IMG/VR virus record: IMGVR_UViG_3300023170_000124
Coordinates: 1-29,352 of that record
Direction: 5' to 3' (one strand)
Source: a virus
Length of the DNA stretch: 29,352 nt
Positions 27,387 through 29,352 of the stretch are shown here, piece by piece. Both the position numbers and the translations under genes were made by a program. Below the pieces are notes generated by a model. That model saw only the letters and a program-made list of their open reading frames with translations, was not told the origin of the DNA and searched no databases. How positions within the stretch are numbered: the first letter of the stretch is position 1; the number at the start of each line of letters is the position of its first letter.

Positions 27387-29174
27387 TTAAGACCCACTTT
27401 CTGCATTATTGTACATTTGTATATCATACCCTGCCATTTCCATTATACCAGGTCCAAACCTATCTTTAATTTTTTGTAGCTTTTTCCAAGTGTCTACATG
27501 ATGATTTGCATTACCAGGAACTAAATCTGGATTATTAACTTGTGCAAAATAACTAGGATTTACTCCAAATTGTCCTGTTTGTTCAATTTCATTTTTCCAC
27601 CAACCAAAAAAACCATCTTGATTTCTTATTTTAAATTCTCTTTGCCCACTAATAATATCCCAATAATCTTGTTCATCAGCATCTAATTCAAATCTTTGAG
27701 GAAACTGGGACATAACCATTTTATTTATACCCCAGTTATGTGGAGTATTACCTGTTATTTTTGCAGGTAACATAGTATCTAAGATATACCATAAAGATGT
27801 AAGTTTTGAACCTTGCCAACCAGCACTTTGCCAATATCTACTTTGATGTGCTAAATGTTTATTTAAATCTTCATAGGGTATTACATCAATATTTTCTTTT
27901 ACAAATTTTGGTAACAAACCATATTTATCTAATACACTATTTAAAGCATCTGAAGCATTAAGTGTTGTAGCAACTATAGCAGCAGTTCCTTGCCATGCTA
28001 ATTGATTATATAATTCATACCAAAGATTACTAGCTATTCCTCCTAGTCTACCAGTAAGTGCACCTGTTGCTTTAGCTCCTTTAGCAGCTTTTCTACCTTG
28101 ATTAGCAGCTTTTAAAAGGCTATCACCCATTGCATGTCTTCCTTTAATAGCATCTTTAATTATACCTGTTTTAACACCTATTCTTACAGCTGTTTCTATA
28201 CCTTCTCCTATTGGGTCTAATATAGATATAATTCCTCTATACAATACTTTGCTTAATTTACCACTTATTTTTACAGGATTAAATTTACTTAAAGAATTGT
28301 ATTTATCAAAAACATCTGCACCAAATGTTTTAACTAATCCTAGTAATAAACTTTCGCCATTTAATTTTGCATTTTGCATAGTAGGATGATTGTTAATATA
28401 ATCTAAAGCTCTACGTTCAGAATCAGTCATTTTATCTAATATTGATTCTTTAAAACTTTTATGTATATCAGGGTCATATTCTTCTATTTTTTCTGGAAAT
28501 ATATTAGGGTCATTTAATTTAGCTGCACCAAGAGAACCACCAAAACCTTGATTATTAAGTATATTAGTTAATGCTTCTGCTTGATTAACTGTTTTATTAG
28601 GGTCACCTGCAAAACTATCTACTAAATTGTAACCTTCATCTACTTTAGCTTTTAATTGATTTATTAATTTAGGATTTTCATCTGCCCACATTTGCCAAAG
28701 TTTTTGATATTCATCTTTACTTACTTGGTAATCTTTACCAAATAAAATACTATTTTGTGCAGGAGGTTTACCTTTACCAGATTTTTTAATTTCATTTTGC
28801 CATACATCTTCTATAGTTCTACCTTTGTATGGTCCTTCTTTAAACGTAGCATTTAATGCAGAAAATTGTTTACCTAAGTCATCACCTTTAGTAGATACTT
28901 CAAATGTTTTATTAGCTGTTTCTTGTTTTGCAATATCTTCTACAATTAATTCATCAGGTATAGTGTCAGGTATTCCTATATTTGCACGATACTTTACACT
29001 ATCAATTAAATCATCTGCTAACTGTTGTAATAAATCATTTTTGTCTTCTAACAATGGAATTAAATCTTCAAACTGTAATACAGCTCTATCTATTTCTATT
29101 TGAGGTATATTAAATTCTTTTTGTAAAGCATTAAGTTCGTCTAAAACTTTTTGTCTAATTTCATCTTTGTCCAT
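27387..29174 (-). CDS. probable virion/ejection protein (595 aa)
   Basis: A 595-residue protein. The N-terminus is a long charged helix region (1-85), the middle contains a basic, Ala/Gly/Lys-rich stretch (AANQGRKAAKGAKATGALTG near 354-373) followed by amphipathic or weakly hydrophobic helices (LWYELYNQLAWQGTAAIVAT), and the end is aromatic-rich. Membrane-active amphipathic helices within a large late protein are typical of ejected internal virion proteins. It overlaps the upstream truncated gene by one base (TAATG). Assignment rests on composition and position. Confidence 0.72.
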   Translation of the reverse strand: MDKDEIRQKVLDELNALQKEFNIPQIEIDRAVLQFEDLIPLLEDKNDLLQQLADDLIDSVKYRANIGIPDTIPDELIVEDIAKQETANKTFEVSTKGDDLGKQFSALNATFKEGPYKGRTIEDVWQNEIKKSGKGKPPAQNSILFGKDYQVSKDEYQKLWQMWADENPKLINQLKAKVDEGYNLVDSFAGDPNKTVNQAEALTNILNNQGFGGSLGAAKLNDPNIFPEKIEEYDPDIHKSFKESILDKMTDSERRALDYINNHPTMQNAKLNGESLLLGLVKTFGADVFDKYNSLSKFNPVKISGKLSKVLYRGIISILDPIGEGIETAVRIGVKTGIIKDAIKGRHAMGDSLLKAANQGRKAAKGAKATGALTGRLGGIASNLWYELYNQLAWQGTAAIVATTLNASDALNSVLDKYGLLPKFVKENIDVIPYEDLNKHLAHQSRYWQSAGWQGSKLTSLWYILDTMLPAKITGNTPHNWGINKMVMSQFPQRFELDADEQDYWDIISGQREFKIRNQDGFFGWWKNEIEQTGQFGVNPSYFAQVNNPDLVPGNANHHVDTWKKLQKIKDRFGPGIMEMAGYDIQMYNNAESGS

Positions 29175-29352
29175 TATCTACCAAACATAGCTTTTAACAT
29201 AGCTTCATCCATTTTCATTTTTTCCTGAGCATATGTAGCTGCATTAATATCATCTCTATATGTTGCTCTAAAATCTTCTTGTGTTGTTTGTGTTGCTGTA
29301 TCAACAAATTGATTTAATACTTCATCAGTAGGTTCTACTTGCCATGATTGAG
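29174..29352 (-). CDS. C-terminal part of a truncated late gene
   Basis: The frame is open from the right window edge to the TAA at 29174-29176, giving the last 58 residues of a protein whose start lies outside. The visible part is helical and charged (FRATYRDDINAATYAQEKMK) and ends in a Met-rich helix MLKAMFGR. Its stop overlaps the next start. By position ahead of the virion protein set it could be the end of a portal or another head protein, but the fragment is too short to say. Confidence 0.65.
   Translation of the reverse strand, partial: QSWQVEPTDEVLNQFVDTATQTTQEDFRATYRDDINAATYAQEKMKMDEAMLKAMFGR

Overview
The window is part of the genome of a tailed double-stranded DNA phage (Caudoviricetes). 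It is strongly AT-rich and gene-dense, most neighbouring genes overlap by 1-14 bases, and it carries a complete capsid-scaffold block, a tail block, lysis genes and a recombination/nuclease block. No rRNA, tRNA, integrase, CRISPR array or insertion sequence is visible. The host cannot be read directly. Several protein types (MoxR/VWA pair, DUF5872-like protein, SU10-like capsid, small Cys-rich peptides) are of the kind I associate with marine phages. Three start sites have the layout TATAAT-N7-ATG without a Shine-Dalgarno, which is typical of leaderless transcripts and would fit a low-GC marine actinobacterial host. That last point is inference only.

Layout: two convergent transcription blocks meet at about 9250. 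The plus-strand block (14-9256) holds small accessory genes (14-2084), a MoxR-type AAA+ ATPase with a VWA partner (2400-5006), a small HTH-like protein with a calcineurin-like phosphoesterase (5205-6498), and a Rad52/Erf-like annealing protein followed by Zn-ribbon, HTH, endolysin and HNH genes (6736-9256). The minus-strand block reads from the right edge to 9246. It contains three large probable virion proteins (29174-25034), scaffold, major capsid protein, a decoration-like protein, a connector-like protein, a large tail protein, fibre-like and glycine-rich tip proteins (24824-17281), three tandem diverged paralogs (17254-15119), a run of small membrane proteins (14867-14325), a set of small basic and Cys-rich proteins, a DUF5675 protein, two large unknown proteins and an r1t-like holin (10236-10027). 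The blocks end at a shared bidirectional terminator.

The most unusual content is RNA rather than protein. (1) Three hairpins at 746-782, 2337-2377 and 6686-6722 share one architecture: a 10-14 bp lower stem of unrelated sequence, a 2-nt bulge on the 3' side, a 3-5 bp upper stem and a UUUAU pentaloop closed by C-G. Each sits 13-28 nt before a start codon with a strong SD, at the head of a gene module. (2) A compact multi-branched RNA of about 150 nt lies between the VWA and HTH genes (5005-5161); its ends pair and it finishes in a U-tract. (3) A 315-nt leader before the MoxR/VWA module carries a 27-bp uninterrupted helix and mutually exclusive pairings that look like a conformational switch. 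(4) A promoter-driven leader of about 195 nt with several stems precedes the scaffold/capsid genes. Together they suggest a phage that organises its gene modules with structured RNA elements. All structures were found by hand pairing, without energy calculation or database search.
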